DNA from: a candidate division WOR-3 bacterium
GTDB taxonomy: Bacteria > Hydrothermota > Tepidihabitantia > Tepidihabitantales > CAIPLT01
Length of the DNA stretch: 37,021 nt
Assembly (NCBI GenBank): GCA_026418155.1
Contig: JAOABV010000011.1
Coordinates: 1-37,021 of the forward strand
Reading direction: 5' to 3'
Position numbers and translations under genes: made by a program. Of the stretch, positions 35,276 to 37,021 are shown one piece after another (the stretch's first letter is position 1; every line of letters starts with the position of its first letter). A model generated the notes under the pieces. The model was not told where the DNA came from and made no database searches. It was given only the letters and a program-made list of their open reading frames with translations.

Positions 35276-36601
35276 ATGGAAAAACCCAGTAAAACCAATC
35301 AAATTCGAATACCGGCCCTGGCACGAGTTGAGGGCCATGGCAATGTTTTAGTTGAGGTTCAAAGAGGCAAACTAAAAAATGTAAAATTAAATATTCCTGA
35401 AGGACCGAGACTTTTTGAAACTTTAGTTGTCAATAAGACGCCAAGTGAAGTTGTCAATATTGTTCCAAGAATATGTGCCATATGTTCGGTATCTCATCGT
35501 TATGCGGCAATTAGAGCTTTAGAACGGGCGTTAGATATAAATGAGACTAAAAGCACTAATTTATTAAGAACCCTGATGCATTATGGAGAAATGGTTGAGA
35601 GTCATGCTTTACATGCCTTTGTTTTGGCACTACCGGATTTTGTCGGCTACCCATCAGCAATTGCGATGGTGGATAAATTTGGTCCTCAGGTCTTAAAAGC
35701 ATTAAAACTAAAAAAGTTCGGTAATTATGTTATGGAAGTTGTAACGGGACGCTGGACCCATGGCGAAAATGCTACGGTTGGTGGATTTGGCGCAGTGCCT
35801 TCTCGTCAGCAATTGTTAGACCTTAAACAACAAAGCGAAGCCCTAATTCCGGATGCAGAAGAATTGGTCGAGTTAATGCGCAATTTGCATTATCCGACTT
35901 CAATGGAAGATGGTATGGTCTTTATGTGCTTAAAACCGCCTACAGAGAAATATGGTTTTGTCGGCAATTCGGTCTTAATTTCAACTGGAGAAGAACATCC
36001 AATAGAAAGATATAAAGAATTAACTAATGAGCGCATTGTCGCACATTCTACTGCCAAAAGATGCCGGTATAATGATAAACCGTTTGTCGTGGGTGCTTTG
36101 GCAAGAATGAACCTTTTAGGAGAAAGACTTCACGGCAAAGCAGCAAATTGTTTTAAGCGCTGTTATAGTCTAAGTTGGATACGAAACCCATTATATGCGA
36201 ATTTAGCCCAGGCAATTGAAATCTTATTCTGTTTAGAAGAAATTCCTAAGATAGTCGATGAACTTATAAAACGCGAGCCGACCTTAAAAACCGAGACCGC
36301 AATTAAAGAACCACCAACCAAAACCGGCAAAGATGTTGGTGCAGTCGAAGCTCCACGGGGAACTCTTTACCATTATTATGAAGTTAACCGGGGATTTGTA
36401 ACCAATGCTAATATGGTTATTCCTACTACTCAAAACTTAGATGCAATTGAAAATCATCTGCGGGTCGCAGTCCAGAATTTACTGGGTAATGGTCGAGGTA
36501 AAGAGACCGAGAACTTAGAATTGATTTTAGAGATGATTGTTCGGGCTTATGACCCTTGTATCTCTTGTTCTGTTCATCTTGTGGATTTAGGAAACAAATA
36601 A
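35276..36601 (+). CDS. hydA: [NiFe] hydrogenase large (alpha) subunit
   Basis: The 441-residue catalytic subunit binds the Ni-Fe(CN)2CO site through two conserved cysteine pairs: C67 and C70 in RICAICSVSH, and C428 and C431 in DPCISCSVH. The C-terminal seven residues after H434 (LVDLGNK) would be removed by a maturation protease, as in related enzymes. The order beta, gamma, delta, alpha matches the group 3b sulfhydrogenase operon of Pyrococcus. Such enzymes oxidise or produce H2 with NAD(P)(H), and some reduce sulfur in vitro. No hyp or protease genes are in the window. Confidence 0.93.
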   Translation: MEKPSKTNQIRIPALARVEGHGNVLVEVQRGKLKNVKLNIPEGPRLFETLVVNKTPSEVVNIVPRICAICSVSHRYAAIRALERALDINETKSTNLLRTLMHYGEMVESHALHAFVLALPDFVGYPSAIAMVDKFGPQVLKALKLKKFGNYVMEVVTGRWTHGENATVGGFGAVPSRQQLLDLKQQSEALIPDAEELVELMRNLHYPTSMEDGMVFMCLKPPTEKYGFVGNSVLISTGEEHPIERYKELTNERIVAHSTAKRCRYNDKPFVVGALARMNLLGERLHGKAANCFKRCYSLSWIRNPLYANLAQAIEILFCLEEIPKIVDELIKREPTLKTETAIKEPPTKTGKDVGAVEAPRGTLYHYYEVNRGFVTNANMVIPTTQNLDAIENHLRVAVQNLLGNGRGKETENLELILEMIVRAYDPCISCSVHLVDLGNK

Positions 36602-36849
36602 AAACTTACCTCTATAGATAGAGACCTCAGAAAAAGTCAAGGATTAATATTTTCCATACTGAACTTATTAACTATTGCTCTTATTTTGTTTTCAGTTAGC
36701 ACCGGAGCAATTTTTCAGAACACTCAAGTAAATCAATTTTACCCTAAAATAGAATCCTTTAGGAAAAATTGAAAATTTGGTATTTGCCAGAATGGTAAAA
36801 ACACTGAAGTTTTGAGTGGTTTGCTTGACCCTTTCGGTGGTCTAATCTG

Positions 36850-36927
36850 CGGTCCTCTCGGCAAGCCCCTGGGTTGCCCACCGGTATGCCCCCTGGCTTG
36901 CCCCCCGGCTCACCCCTCGGATGTCCG
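36850..36927 (+). repeat. GC-rich 12-nt imperfect tandem repeat (about 6.5 units)
   Basis: The units are CGGTCCTCTCGG, CAAGCCCCTGGG, TTGCCCACCGGT, ATGCCCCCTGGC, TTGCCCCCCGGC, TCACCCCTCGGA and the partial TGTCCG. The core CCCCYGG recurs every 12 nt. The composition is far richer in G+C than the flanking sequence. Confidence 0.85.
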
Positions 36928-36982
36928 ATTATGTCATCTAACCTATTGTCTTTGAGATAATTAAATCATTTGCCTATAAGAT

Positions 36983-37007
36983 AATCTACTGCATTCTCCA
37001 GTAGATT
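36983..37007. repeat. Perfect inverted repeat with 9-bp arms
   Basis: AATCTACTG (36983-36991) and CAGTAGATT (36999-37007) flank a 7-nt loop, CATTCTC. No T-run follows. It may be a stem in an RNA or an operator for the gene to the right of the window. Confidence 0.7.
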
Positions 37008-37021
37008 GACTGAAGGACAAC

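Larger units (their letters stand above)
36602..37021. other. Intergenic tail of the window, 420 bp
   Basis: No gene was recognised up to the right edge. Just after the hydrogenase stop there is a short palindrome CTCTATAGATAGAG (about 36611-36624) without a T-run. Further right lie the C-rich minisatellite (36850-36927) and a perfect hairpin (36983-37007). A minus-strand frame across the minisatellite has GxP-like repeats but no start codon. Confidence 0.55.

Overview
This is an AT-rich bacterial chromosome segment, dense in housekeeping genes. Several traits point to a deep-branching, probably anaerobic and Gram-negative-like bacterium, perhaps an uncultured FCB-related or WOR-3/Hydrothermae-like lineage. 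The traits are a Por-type secretion tail on a repeat protein (T9SS-like export), an outer-membrane-style orphan protein, a bacterial RNA polymerase/ribosomal operon, and a soluble NAD(P)-linked [NiFe] hydrogenase with the group 3b subunit order. The lineage is inference; no marker was compared by computation.

Layout. (1) 1-1558, minus: the N-terminal 519 codons of a secreted beta-propeller-repeat protein that runs off the left edge. (2) 2110-7591, plus: an EF-G paralogue, ribD, ribE, a SplB-type radical SAM protein and a PAP2 phosphatase. An 80-bp tandem duplication lies across the ribE/radical SAM junction. (3) 7789-9405: an orphan secreted protein with its own promoter and a strong terminator. 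tRNA-Val follows, then a minus-strand DUF72 gene. (4) 11025-25844: the translation/transcription supercluster. Its order is tRNA-Thr(UGU), tRNA-Tyr, tRNA-Gly, tRNA-Thr(GGU), tuf, rpmG, tRNA-Trp, secE, nusG, rplK, rplA, rplJ, rplL, rpoB, rpoC, rpsL, rpsG. The four tRNAs plus tuf match the E. coli thrU-tyrU-glyT-thrT-tufB order. fusA does not follow rpsG. (5) 26153-29298: a PlsC-like acyltransferase with an altered motif, a YggS-type PLP protein, efp with a probably leaderless mRNA, and a convergent dCMP deaminase. (6) 29434-31866, minus: gyrA. (7) 32399-36601, plus: a complete four-gene hydrogenase operon in the order beta, gamma, delta, alpha. (8) 36602-37021: no gene, but a GC-rich 12-nt minisatellite and a perfect hairpin.

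The genes are mostly core functions: translation elongation (EF-Tu, EF-P, EF-G-like), RNA polymerase, ribosomal proteins, DNA gyrase, riboflavin and dUMP supply, and redox balancing by H2/NAD(P)H exchange. I saw no CRISPR array, transposase, prophage or clear defence system, and no obvious new multi-gene system. The most unusual signals are within familiar proteins and between genes: an EF-Tu whose switch I lacks the usual RGITIN motif and whose G domain carries four clustered cysteines; an EF-G-like GTPase with NKLK in place of NKxD; a heptamer repeat inside ribD; the junction duplication after ribE; and the C-rich minisatellite at the right edge.
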